NCBI GenBank assembly: GCA_949128115.1 | Contig: CASBRS010000019.1 | Location: forward strand, 62,001 to 126,000 | DNA from: Anaspis maculata | Taxonomy: Eukaryota; Arthropoda; Insecta; Coleoptera; Scraptiidae | DNA: 64,000 nt | Direction: 5' to 3' | In this document: positions 53,122 to 63,995 of the stretch, piece after piece | Numbering within the stretch: position 1 is the stretch's first letter | How the letters are laid out: each line of letters starts with the position of its first letter | Notes under the pieces: model-generated | What the model was told of the DNA's origin: nothing | The model's input: the letters and a program-made list of their open reading frames with translations, nothing else | Database searches by the model: none | Position numbers and translations under genes: made by a program

Positions 53122-55298
53122 TAGTGCAGTAAAGATAGTCAAAAAAGACCCCAAACCTTGAAAAAATTAATTCATGAAATTTTATAGCAGATATCGATTC
53201 AGAATTTCATTCTCTACCACATACTCAAAATCCCCGAAAATCCCAGTTGAGCATTTTTCTTGCGGCACTGTCAAAGTATATCATGTTTGCTGCAACTAGT
53301 CCGAAAATGGTATTCTGGTTTTCGTCACACTAGAGCTACATTGTTGGCTTAGAACTGTTGATATATACTGCAGGGCATGACCAGACCTTCGCTTGAACCT
53401 CTAACTCGTATTTCGCGACAAAAAATAACACGGAAGTCGCTTTAATTTCCAATTAACATTGTTGATTAAGTATAATCCGAGGGTTAGTAACCAAGTTTAT
53501 TACAATCTGTTTGATTTGTGATAGAGACATGAAATTTGGTATGAGTGGTCTTCATGGTCTTTTTTCCAAATGTAAACATGACGCCTCGCCATATTTTGGG
53601 TAAGGGGGGGCCTAAGGACCCCCTTGAAAATTTGAAGTCCCGGGAACTCTCACAAACCACCGGTAAATATCGTCACACATTTCAAAAAGTGATCATTTGA
53701 CTCTACACCAAACCTTGACAAGAGACACAACAGTTGTCGCCATGTACGCATTGTTCTTCGTGTTGAAAAAAAATTTCTTCGGAGTGTCAAAAAAAAACAC
53801 ACAGTTTTTAATGATTTTTAATCTAAGAAACGGTGAGTTGATCTGCTGTGTATCATTATTCACTAATTTGTATTTGCCAAAGCTATTCATGAAGTCTGTT
53901 TTTTGATATTGTCATTCTAGGGATGACAGCTCCCGAAGAAATGAGTCAATTCAAGTGTGAAGTTCAACAGCGTTTTTTATTTGTTCCCAATCAATATGAT
54001 CGACAATTTGTAAATGGATGGATAGCTGGAACTGCTCTGTAACCTAATTTTATATGACTACACGCGGAACCAAGCGCAAAAGCAAAAATTTTTCGTGTCG
54101 CTCACTATCATCAAATTTGTGCCCCTAGGGTATGTTGAAAATATTTCTATACCGTGTATTTACTCGAACTGAGTGCTTTGAAGTATTCCACGCCTCAATC
54201 CTCATTCTTCGTGCCTTCTATTTGACAACTGCAGATCGTATTGACGTTTGTCTATACTCTTTAGTCTGTATTTGCTGTTGTTTCGCCAACGTAGCATGAA
54301 GTTTGGTGCAATTCTAACAGTGATAGGTGGCGGTTGAAATTTTTTTTTTCGGGGCTTTGGCGCATCACTCCTCATCTAGTTATACTCAATAGAATTATAA
54401 AACAGTTGAAGCTATCCACCCAATAACAAATTGTCATTTATATCAATTGGTAACATTGAAAAAAACGCTGCTGAACTGAGCACTTGAATTGACTGCTTTC
54501 ATCTGGAATTGTTGCTTCTAGGTGTCAATATGACGAAATGGACTTCATCAATGGCTTCGGCAGATACGAATTAGTGGGTAATGATATGCGGAAGATGAAT
54601 TTATTCCTCTATTACATAAAAAAATTATAAAAACTCTATTTTTTTTTGACATTCCAAAGATTTTTTTTTCCAATATGAAGAACAGTTGGTACATGGTGAC
54701 AACTGGTGTGTCTCTTGTTGAGATTTAACGTGAAGTTGAATGATTTCTTTTTGAGATGCGTCACAATTTTTTTAATGGTGGTTTGCATGAGTTTCTGCAA
54801 CTTCAATTTTCAAGGGGGTCCCTAAGCCCCCCTAACCAAAGTATGGCGAAACGCCATGTCTACATTTGAAAAGGGAACCATGAAGACCACTCACACCAAA
54901 TTTCATGCCTTTATCACAAAAAGAACAGATTTTATTGAATTTGGTCACTAATCCCCGAACTACACTTTAGCAGATTCTGCAGATTAAAGCGAGTTACGTG
55001 TTTTCTTTTGCGGGAAATAGGATTTCAGCGGTTCAGATGACGTTCTGGTCATGCCCTGGAGTATATACCAACAGCTCTGAACTAACAATATAGCTCTAAT
55101 GTGACAAAAGTGAGGATACAATTTTCGGACTTGTTACAGCAGACATGATATACTTTGACAGCGCCGCAAGAAAAATGCTCAAATGGGGTTTTCGGGGATT
55201 TTAAGTACATGGTAAAGGATGAGATTCTGAATCGATAACAGCTTTAAAATTTTATGAATTAATTTTTTTCAACCCCAAAACCTATCTTTACTGCACTA
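53122..55298. mobile_element. 2.18-kb nearly palindromic fold-back element inside the gypsy RT
   Basis: 2177 bp. Ends TAGTGCAGTAAAGATAG / CTATCTTTACTGCACTA, flanked by CAT on both sides (53119-53121 and 55299-55301). The arms match as reverse complements from the ends to about 53920/54522 clearly and, more weakly, to about 54110/54340, leaving a loop of a few hundred bases. No coding region. Removing it with one CAT gives a continuous RT frame, which fixes the borders. Confidence 0.85.
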
Positions 55299-56251
55299 CA
55301 TCGTCACCGAGGAGTTCGATAAGCATCTGGAGATCCTGAAGGAGGTTTTCTCACGGTTGGCGAAGGCGGGACTCGGGGGTTGGCCTGGAGAAGTTGGTGT
55401 CGGATCTGCCGGTCAGAACTCAAGTACCTCGGGTACATCGTCGACGGACGCGGACTTCGGGTCGATCCTGAGAAAGTAAAGGCAATCCTCGAGATCCCAA
55501 TACCCACCGAGTCCGTGAAGGTCGCCGGATACTGGGGATGGCCGGTTGGTATAGGCGCTTCGTCCCGCGGTTTTCCACTGTAGTTGCACCGCTGACGCGC
55601 TTTATGAAGAAGGGCATTACTTTCGACTGGGACGGTAAATGCGACAGAGCGTTCAAAACACTGCAGGAATGCCTCATCACTACGCCAATCATGACGTGCT
55701 CCGACTCCGACTTCGCGAAGCCCTTTACGGTCCAAACGGACGCCAGCGATTATGGACTGGGTGCAGTCTTGCTACCTCTCTCGATCGCTTAACAAGAACG
55801 AGAAAAACTGCTGCATCACGGAGAAGGAACGCCTGGCGGTCGTCTGGTCGATCGAGAGGCTGAGACCTTACCTGGAGGGATTTCATTTCTCGGTTGTGAT
55901 GGACTACTTCGCGTTAAAATGGCTTCAATTGCTATAAAGGACCCGGATGGTCAACTCGCCTGCTGGAGCGTCCGCCTACAACAATTTGAATTCACCGTCC
56001 CCCATCGAAAGGGCAGAGACCATGTCGTCCCAGACGCACTCAACCGAGCAGTTTCCAAGCTCCAAGTGGAGACAGTGGCTGTGGACTTTCGACGACATAC
56101 AGGATCCTTGGTACGATGGTATGCGCCGGCGAACCACGGAGTACCCTGAGCACTTGAGAAGTATCCTCTCTGGCGAGTAGGCGGCGACACGCGCTACAAA
56201 GCTGTCAAGCTGGATGGGCTGGACGAAGGTTGCCGAAGTCAGTTGAAGGTA

Positions 56252-56867
56252 CTATTGTAGACAGAAAAAAGTGAACGACAAATGAGTGACATTTTAAAAT
56301 TTTGTGAAAAGCCTTTCATTTAGGGTTATCATTTTTGACGAGCTCGTGACAAAATGCCAGTGATTTTTTTGAGTCACAAGACAATGTCAGTTGTCTTTGA
56401 TTTCTTTGTTCCTATGGACCAGGAGTATAGAAGAAGATGAAGATGAAAATTCATAATTTCCACCGAAATTTCTACCCACTGTATCAACACGAACCGCAAC
56501 ATGATGGCTTCGTGTTGATTCCATGTAATATGCTACGAGTACATATTGTTGCCTTTCGCTTGTAGGAAAATTGAGCCTGGTTGCCGTATCAGCGTTGAAT
56601 TTCCCGCCACCTGCACATAACGTTTTAGACCGTCCCTTTCCTGATACCGAGACGGTCTGCGACCGTCTTGTACGCGATACCACTCTCCACAAGAGGCATA
56701 ATTTACACACTAACAGATACATTGACCATTCTGTCACGTTTGACACAGAAAATGACAAAGCATTATTGGTTATGGGTGGCATATTCTTGATGACAGTAAA
56801 GCCGATTCACAGGTCAAAAATTTGAAAAATCTTTCATCTGTCGTTCAGCTTTTTTTGTCTACAATAG
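56252..56867. mobile_element. 616-bp TA-flanked MITE inside the gypsy remnant
   Basis: Ends CTATTGTAGACAGAAAAAAG and CTTTTTTTGTCTACAATAG form an inverted repeat of ~19 bp, continuing imperfectly to ~34 bp. TA flanks both ends (56250-56251 and 56868-56869). Removing it with one TA gives a continuous pol frame. TA duplication is typical of Tc1/mariner-like elements. The internal 84-codon frame has no family features. Confidence 0.8.
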
Positions 56868-58236
56868 TAGTACCAAAGAACTACCGTCAGCTCGTCATTT
56901 CTAAAAAATCACGAGCCACCCACTGCTGGTCACTCGGGCGTACAGAAGACGTTCCATCGGATTGCGCAGCGATATTACTGGCCAAAGATGAGGCTGGACG
57001 TTTCTCGTTTTGTGACATCATGTGAGGTATGCCATGCGCAGAAACCTGAACAAAAGGCGCCTGTGGGACTTATGTGTAGCCGTCTAGAAATTACGTGTCC
57101 TTGGGGAATTAATTTCTGTCGATGTTGTAGGACCACTTCCTGAATCGAATTCGGGAAATCTCTATATTTTGTCAGTGAGGGACTATTTCAGCCGTTATGC
57201 TCTGTTTTTCCCATGGAATCAGCGAATAGCCAGACCACATGTGAAATGAGACTCAGGTTTTCTTAGATTTTGGAGTGCCTCGCAGGGTTGTCTTGGACAA
57301 CGGCAAGCCTTTCATAAGTCATCGGTTCACCGGAACTGCGAAGCACCATCCTCAGGCAAATGCGGCTGAGCGAGCTCATCGTACGCTAAAAGTAATGCTG
57401 TCTTCTTATATTCGAGGGAACCACCGTGATTGGGAGAACCACTTACACCAAGTGGCGTGTGCAATGAGAACCGCCAAGCATGATAGCATCCAAATGACAC
57501 CCTATTACATCAATTTTGGCCGACATATGTGCTTACATGGTTTAGATTTCGATGCTAGCTGTACTAAACTAGAGCCAGAAGTCCCCCAATCTGAACAGCT
57601 CCGTCGTATTTACGAGAAGATCCATCAATACCTGAAGAAGGCCTTCAAACGAGGCAAGCAACGATATGACCTGAGGAAGCGAGATGCCCAGTACAACCTT
57701 GGAGAAAAAGTTTGGCATAAAGTTTCCCTTTGTCTGACGCGGGTCGATATTTTTCGACGAAACTTGCACCAAAATTCGTAGGACCGATGCGAATTGCTGA
57801 AAAGCTGTTCCCATGGACTTATCGTCTTGAGAGTCCGCAGAATCGTTCAATTGGAGTGTACCACGCCAAGGATTTGAAGCTAGATCGTACCAACCGCTCT
57901 AATGACGATGAGGAAAATGACTCTCAAGCTCAAGTTCCTACCTGATATCCAAATCCTAAGCTCCTTTTTCTGAGCTACGCTGCGGAAAGATGGTAAATCA
58001 AACTATGAGTCGTACCTACCAGTAAGTCTTTGGCGATTCTGATCATCTTCCTGTTTTTGAAGTTTTAAAAAGGAAGAGAGAAGGAAGAGATTAGTTTTGA
58101 TCTCAATCTGAGATTTTTCTTTTTTTTTTCTTCATAAAGTTGTCCTTTCCTCGATCAAATTGTCCATAAAGATCATTGATTTTTACTTTCTTGACGTCAC
58201 ACGTGTTCTCCTATTCTGTCTCTCTAGTGGTCTGCT

Positions 58237-58266
58237 CTTTAAATTTCCCCAAGGGGAAATTTAAAG
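58237..58266. repeat. perfect 14-bp-arm palindrome
   Basis: CTTTAAATTTCCCC, AA, GGGGAAATTTAAAG. Lies 26 bp before the putative gypsy 3' LTR. Confidence 0.85.
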
Positions 58267-58291
58267 AAATTTCTTAGAAATCGGGAAGGAA

Positions 58292-59523
58292 TGTTACGCT
58301 AATTTTAATTTATTATGAAAACAACGTCGAAAAGCGATCAGTGGGATGGCGAGAGTGATGTATCTGCAGTTTAAAAGACCATTTTGCGCGGGGCCTTATC
58401 GTGAACTTAGGTAACTGGTTTTTTGGTGTGTGTTTGAAAAGGAACAAAATCTCAAGTTCAAAAAGTTGTCAAATTTTCAAAGAAGAAAATTCAAAGCCAA
58501 ACACCTGGAACTACTCCGAAGAGATCAGAAGTTTCCCAGTACCATCAAAAATATTCTAAACACATGGAAATCAAGTGAATAGCCCGTAAAACTCTGGGGT
58601 AAGCCGCTCACTGGCAATTTATCGCGCTCAATTCTGAGGTTCTCTCTATTTCAGGCTTTATTTACGGATTTACCTCTTCGCTAAATTGTACCACCTACTA
58701 TTCTACACCGTTTGAGGAAGGTGCCATCGCTTTCGGCACGAGCGGATCGTCGGCCGGCGTACGGAGCTCCGTTTGGCGACGCTCTTCCTGAACTACCTAC
58801 CGTACCGCTACCGTAAGTGTTTATGCTTTTTTTTTTGTTGTTTAATTTATTTGAGTCAAAAGATGTATGCTTCGCCACTGCACTGGCGTGAATGTTATGT
58901 GTTGGTACTCCTGCGTCGGAGACCAGAGAGAGATGAGTGTTACGGTACTGTTAATCTTTGTTAATTTGAGAAATTCTGGAATTTCATATCATATTATTAA
59001 AATATACCTTAGATAGGTCCTCAGAATTGATAATCCTCATAATTCGGTTTATTTGCCAATAACTCGCCGCGACATAAAAAGAATTCCTCTAATTTGAATT
59101 TCTGTATCATTATTTGGTTTCTTTGAATTTATTTCACATTCATAATTCGGATAAATGTGAAAAGCGTCTACAGGACAGCCAGATAGGTGAAAAAGCACGA
59201 GTAGCCTGTCATGAAGAGTTCCCAAAAAGACGGCACCGGCGTCCCAGAAGACAACATGCCGATGGACCGGTCAAGCCAAATGATGAACAAAAAATGGAGT
59301 GCAGAAATGTCAGGAAGACGAATCACAGTAATCCTCCAAGAAAAAAATGGGCGAGCAGTCTGAATAGGCCGACATCAGGGCGTATCGACACAAAAGCCAC
59401 GTCTGTGTACAGCACACCCAGCACACCACTGATAAAAAATATGTCAACGACGTCAACGAAAACAGCTCAGAGAAACTCATAATTCTCAATCTTTTTTTTT
59501 AGTATTGTAGAAATAGCTTTGAC

Positions 59524-59559
<36 letters not shown>

Positions 59560-59889
59560 CGATTGATCCTTCCACCGTGCTTCGCATCTAAATAAATGCC
59601 TCTATAGGCAGCGGTGAAGGGTGGGCCATCAGCCCTTCAATCCCTTTATTTGACAATATTTTATGATATTTGTAGTTATAGTTAGCGAAGAAGACTGAGA
59701 CTCAAGCTCAGATTTTATTGACTGAGCCGGTCAACAAGATCCAGAAAAGGAGACCTCGGTGGAAAAAGAGGCTACCGACGAGGAACCCAAAGCTGCTAAG
59801 AGAGCTTTTGTAGAAAAAGAGAGCACATATAAGGAAAATCAAGAAGCTGCAGAGAAAGTTTATTTGGTAGAATAGCAAAAATTATTTCT
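58292..59889. other. putative gypsy LTR start, then non-coding DNA
   Basis: TGTTACGCTAATTTTAATTT at 58292 may begin the 3' LTR; its end was not determined. The rest has short frames without motifs, including a 122-codon basic frame (59114-59482), and a (TTGA)n tract at 59518-59559. Confidence 0.35.
59518..59559. repeat. (TTGA)n microsatellite
   Basis: About nine GATT/TTGA units; could be the tail of a lost LINE, since similar TTGAA repeats end the LINE remnant at 31.5 kb. Confidence 0.8.
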
Positions 59890-60775
59890 TCAAATTGTAA
59901 CATATGTTCACTCTGAACTTGGAAGACGCCTACTATGAAGTTTCAACTGACAACGCGCACAGAAAATATCTTCGTTTCCATTTTTACAAGAAACTTCATG
60001 AGTTTACTTGTTTACCTTTTGGTTTATCATGGGCTTCATTTGTGTCGACTAAGACCACTAAGCCAGTGTGCCAGTTCTTGCGCTCAAACAACATTCTTTG
60101 CGTATGTACCTAGATGACGAAATGCAATTTTTAGTCCCAAACAGTTACTTGGTTTTGTTTTCGATAGCAAGGACATGACTCTTTCTTTTTCGGGGGAAGA
60201 ATAACAAATCATCTTGGAGATGTTGAATTCAGTGGAACATTTTCAATCCTGTAAGATTCGGAATTCGCGACCACAATTTATTGGTCATTTGATTTCTGTG
60301 TGCCCTGTCATGGAATATGACCGGCTATTATACACAAAATTTCGAGCAAGGAATGTTTTAGGTACTTGAAAAGGCACAATCTAACTTCGATGCAAGAATG
60401 CCTTCGAAATCTTCTATCCGTAATGACATCGAGTGGTGGAAACCTAATGTGAAGGAAACATGTAATCCTATCCGTCAAGATGTTTTTGAACTGGAGATTT
60501 TCACTGAAGCTTCTCTTCTTGACTGCGGCGTTTTTTGCAATGATGAAAGCAGTCATGGTTGGTGAGACACAACTGACCGCGGAAAACGCGGAAAAATATT
60601 AGTTTTAATTTTAGAACTGCAATTTTCCAGGACCTGGAATGTTTTGCCAGAGACAAATCATCCTGCAACCTCTTGCTAAGGATTGATAACGTTATTGCCA
60701 GGTCCTGCATCAATAGGATGGGCAGTATCAAATACCCTGATTTATCCCACTTGACCAGAGATATCTAGCAGGAAT
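59890..60775 (+). pseudogene. DIRS-type retrotransposon RT/RNase H remnant
   Basis: RT start: LNLEDAYYEVSTDNAHRKYL, FHFYKKLHEFTCLPFGLSWA, then a frameshift to YLDDE (60110-60124). Further frames give FIGHLISV (near 60280), IRNDIEWWKPNVKE, FTEASLLDCGVF (RNase H-like, D/E position altered) and LLRIDNVIARSCINRMGSIK. The 'LRF...LYEFTCLPFGLSxAPxxFTKxxKP' and 'LLxIDNxxAxxYINxxG' patterns are characteristic of DIRS elements, which use a tyrosine recombinase in place of an integrase. No recombinase was found in the window. Broken by stops and shifts. Confidence 0.65.
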
Positions 60776-60969
60776 GCAAAGAGCGGGAATCTCTGGTTGA
60801 AAGATTTGTAGATCAATTCTAAAGATAACGTTCAAGCTGACAAAAGATCTCGAACCACACCTGACGAAACAGAATGGTAGTTCTCACATGAGGCATTTGA
60901 CAAAAATAACGACACATTTGGCATCCCCTTCTGTTGGTCTTTCCCCTCAGGCATCAATAACAAATGTCA

Positions 60970-61450
60970 AGTATACAAGGTGTTTCCAAAATGGTGCTAG
61001 AAACTTCTGAGGGAGATTCCCTATCAAAAATGGACCAGGAAAAAATATACCTTTGTTGTCCTAAAATGCTCCGTTGAAAAGTTACAGGGTGCTCAAGTTG
61101 ACTTTTTCAAACTGATTTTTAGACATAACTTTTGAACTGTTCAACTGATGTTGTTCAGATTTGGATCAAAGGCAACCAGAACAGGTCTTTATCGAATAAT
61201 ACCTAGCAACGTGTTCAGAAAAAAATTCAGAGGCGTAGATAATGGGGGTGTTATCATAATATCCCCCCTATTTTTTACCTCCCTAGATATCTTTCCAAAT
61301 TGTTCTAATTTTTGAATTCTACGTCTAATTAAAAAAAATCTTTTGCAAAATTTTGATTAGAGGCTTCATTTTTGAGATATTTGGTTTAAATAAACTTTGG
61401 ATTTGGTTTAACTTAAACTTACCGTGCACCTGCGAATTCAAACTTAACTA
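60970..61450. repeat. non-coding repeat joined to LINE C start
   Basis: Begins ATACAAGGTGTTTCCAAAATGG and contains TTACAGGGTGCTCAAG (61082-61097), words shared with other repeats of the window. It flows into the open frame of LINE C, whose first ~40 codons seem to come from this repeat. Confidence 0.45.
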
Positions 61451-63995
61451 CCGCGATAGAGCAGACAATAAAAAGATGCCGCCCCCTAAAACCCAAAGAA
61501 GAGTAGTTGCGTGGAAAGCAGATCGGCAGGTATCATATACACGCGTTTTGTCTCAATCATACAGAGTCGATTTTGATTTTTTTAACCATTCATTAGATGA
61601 AATATCGATCAATTTTCTCAAGGCTATAGACGAAGTTTCAGTTTTTTTAGGAATGACACGTACAATCCAGCAATTTCCTAAAGGAGATAGGGAGCACCCT
61701 TGGTTTAACTCACAATGTAGAACTGCAAAAAGAAATGTTAGAAAGAAATTTAAAGATTGTAAGAAGCACACGTTTGCAGCAGATTACCTCAACGCTTATC
61801 ATGAAGCAAAAAAGAATTATAAACAAATCTTGACTAAAAGTAAACATGAATATAACTTAAAATTAAGGAACAGTTTAAAAAGTAGCAACTCTCCTAATGC
61901 ATTTTGGCAGATTATTAGGCAATTGAAAAAAACAAATTGTGCATCTCTCAACGTCAATGTAGATAAGTGGGAATCTTACTATCGAACATTTTACCAACAA
62001 AAAGTAATGATAAAGGACCACAAGATTTTTTGTGATGCTAGACATCCCTTCCTTGACGGACCTATCACACTGCAAGAACTTAACTCGGCTTTAGCATTGT
62101 GTAAAAATAGAAAGGCGGTGGGTTTTGATAACATTGCTAATGAATTCTACAAAAACCTCAACTACGATTGGCTGACCTACATGAAGGATCTCTTTAATCA
62201 AATAATGGAACGTGAACGTACTCCTTTCGACTGGTCACAGATAAAAATGACGCATCTGCATAAAAAAGGCGACCCTGAAAACCTAGATAATTACCGTAGC
62301 ATTGCTTTGATAAACCATATTACAAAAGTTTTCACGCGCATTTTGAATACAAGACTAGCTATTTACGCTGAGAGCAGCCAAATACTACCAGAAGGTCAAG
62401 CTGGATTCAGAAAAAATCGGGGTTGCGTTGATAATGTCTTTGTTCTGAAAACAATAATCCATAACAGTCTTCGTCTTCAGAACCGAAAAGTATTCGCTCT
62501 GTTCGTAGACTTTCGCAAAGCATTCGATTCTGTGGATCACGATATATTGTGGGGTAGACTTCATTCATGCGGTGTCAGCTCGAAAGTCATAAGGATTTTT
62601 ATGTCACTATACGAACAAGCAGCAATTCGAATGGGCAATGATCAGGGTCAATTAAAGTATGTAAAAATAACCAAAGGAGTCTTGCAGGGGGATATCCCAA
62701 GCCCACTTTTGTTTTCGATCTACATAGGCCACATTGAAGAGTATTTTTCTTCAAGAGGAGCTAGAGGTGTATCACTGAATGGACTGTTGGACGTAAAGAT
62801 ATTGCTATATGCGGACGATTTGGTTATACTGGCCGATTCACCAATCCAAATACAAAAAGATTTGAAGATTTTAGAGGGATTTTGTGAGGACCTCAATCTA
62901 GACGTAAACATCGAAAAGACAAAACTGGTTATTTTCAGAAAGGGCAAAAATATTAGGCAGGACAATCAGTACTACTATAAAGACAACCGCATTCAGACAG
63001 TCGATTCTTACAACTATTTGGGCACTATCTTTTTTTATAACGGACTGTTTTGTAGGGCATTAGAAGACCGAAAACGCAAAGCAAGGGTATGCTCAGCGAC
63101 ACTGAGTAAACTCGTGAACAGCTCAAAGATGAACGACATGCACTCTATTCTAAGCCTATATAGCTCAGTGACCCTTCCGACTTTTTTGTACAATGCAGAG
63201 ATTTGGGGTTTGAGGTACTTAAAAAACGTTGAAACTGTTCAAGATAAAACGCTGAAAAATTTACTTTACCTGCAAAGATCAACTCCTGGATACATCATAA
63301 GGACGGAGCTCAATATGTGCAAGGTTTCTAGTGCGATAATAAAAAGAGCGTTAAACCTCTTCCTCTCAATCACGAAATTGGGCAACGACCGGTTTGTAAA
63401 AATTGCACTCATGAGACTTCAAGCTTTAGACTCCTTCCCAAATAACATGATACAATACAACTGGTACTCCCAATTAAAAGGTGCACTCAGCGAATTTGAT
63501 TTTGAATTAAATACGTCATGGTCTGAAAGGGATGTTAACTATATTATCGACAAAATTTCACACAGGGGTAAAATGGATGACTGGAATCGGATTTTGCTCA
63601 GTACTTATGCACCCGATTACAAATTTATAATAAGTGAAAACCCAGTGGTGAAAAACTCAAACGAATACTTATTCAATACCAGGAACTTGAATGTAAAAAG
63701 GTGTATGATACAATTGCGAACCTGCAACGTGGCTACTCTATCTATTTCTGTTAATCATGTCACAACCAAAATCAACTGTCAGGTGCACTGTAGTCTTTGT
63801 AACCAGCGTAAACTTGAGAATCTCGAGCATATTCTGCTTCAATGTCCAATGTACAAATGTTTTCGCCAACCTTTGCTTTTGAACCCTACCGACCCTCACA
63901 ACCTTCTTCAAAACCTATCTGTTGAAAGCTCAAAAGAAATTTTCATTTTTCTCCAGAACTCCCTGCGGCTAAGGTCCTTCATTGTGGAAGAATAA
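61353..63995 (+). CDS. LINE C: non-LTR retrotransposon RT, 880 codons, no endonuclease
   Basis: Uninterrupted ORF to TAA at 63993-63995, eight bases before the window end is reached. Codons 1-~40 look like read-through of the upstream repeat; LINE sequence begins about MPPPKTQRRVVAWKADRQ (61476). Linker with PWFNSQCRTAKRNVRKKF, RT motifs MTHLHKKGDPENLDNYRS, LFVDFRKAFDSVDH, KGVLQGD, catalytic YADDLVIL (~486-493) and a C-terminal knuckle CSLCNQRKLENLEHILLQC (~812-830). Role and clade as for LINE A, to which it is moderately similar throughout; LINE B is closer to this one. The APE endonuclease is absent, as in LINE A. The start codon used for the 880-codon reading is probably not the original. 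Confidence 0.85.
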   Translation: MIRGFIFEIFGLNKLWIWFNLNLPCTCEFKLNYRDRADNKKMPPPKTQRRVVAWKADRQVSYTRVLSQSYRVDFDFFNHSLDEISINFLKAIDEVSVFLGMTRTIQQFPKGDREHPWFNSQCRTAKRNVRKKFKDCKKHTFAADYLNAYHEAKKNYKQILTKSKHEYNLKLRNSLKSSNSPNAFWQIIRQLKKTNCASLNVNVDKWESYYRTFYQQKVMIKDHKIFCDARHPFLDGPITLQELNSALALCKNRKAVGFDNIANEFYKNLNYDWLTYMKDLFNQIMERERTPFDWSQIKMTHLHKKGDPENLDNYRSIALINHITKVFTRILNTRLAIYAESSQILPEGQAGFRKNRGCVDNVFVLKTIIHNSLRLQNRKVFALFVDFRKAFDSVDHDILWGRLHSCGVSSKVIRIFMSLYEQAAIRMGNDQGQLKYVKITKGVLQGDIPSPLLFSIYIGHIEEYFSSRGARGVSLNGLLDVKILLYADDLVILADSPIQIQKDLKILEGFCEDLNLDVNIEKTKLVIFRKGKNIRQDNQYYYKDNRIQTVDSYNYLGTIFFYNGLFCRALEDRKRKARVCSATLSKLVNSSKMNDMHSILSLYSSVTLPTFLYNAEIWGLRYLKNVETVQDKTLKNLLYLQRSTPGYIIRTELNMCKVSSAIIKRALNLFLSITKLGNDRFVKIALMRLQALDSFPNNMIQYNWYSQLKGALSEFDFELNTSWSERDVNYIIDKISHRGKMDDWNRILLSTYAPDYKFIISENPVVKNSNEYLFNTRNLNVKRCMIQLRTCNVATLSISVNHVTTKINCQVHCSLCNQRKLENLEHILLQCPMYKCFRQPLLLNPTDPHNLLQNLSVESSKEIFIFLQNSLRLRSFIVEE

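Larger units (their letters stand above)
52395..58291 (+). pseudogene. Ty3/gypsy pol remnant, interrupted by two DNA elements
   Basis: In order: end of the protease (ILGADFL, 52408), RT start (EHKIRVKDNAEPIKQRYYPL), RT core (KPDNSYRFCVDCHRRVNAVT, DAYPLPHI, LSSLDIKTAYWQIPVE), YLDD (53104-53115), then the fold-back element 53122-55298, RT thumb (EEFDKHLEILKEVF), RNase H (TDASDYGLGAVL, KERLAVVWSIERLRPYL), the MITE at 56252-56867, integrase zinc finger and core (CEVCHAQKPEQKAP, VVLDNGKPF, HHPQANAAERAHRTLKV) and a chromodomain-like end. Many frameshifts and stops show it is dead. Gag and most of protease are missing on the left. Purine-rich TCGGGAAGGAA at 58281-58291 followed by TGTTACGC (58292) looks like the polypurine tract and start of a 3' LTR; no left LTR was found. 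Confidence 0.85.

Noticed and set aside
59114..59482. 122-codon basic frame as a gag-like protein
   Set aside because: No zinc knuckle and no domain pattern; low-complexity Arg/Lys/Ser composition only.
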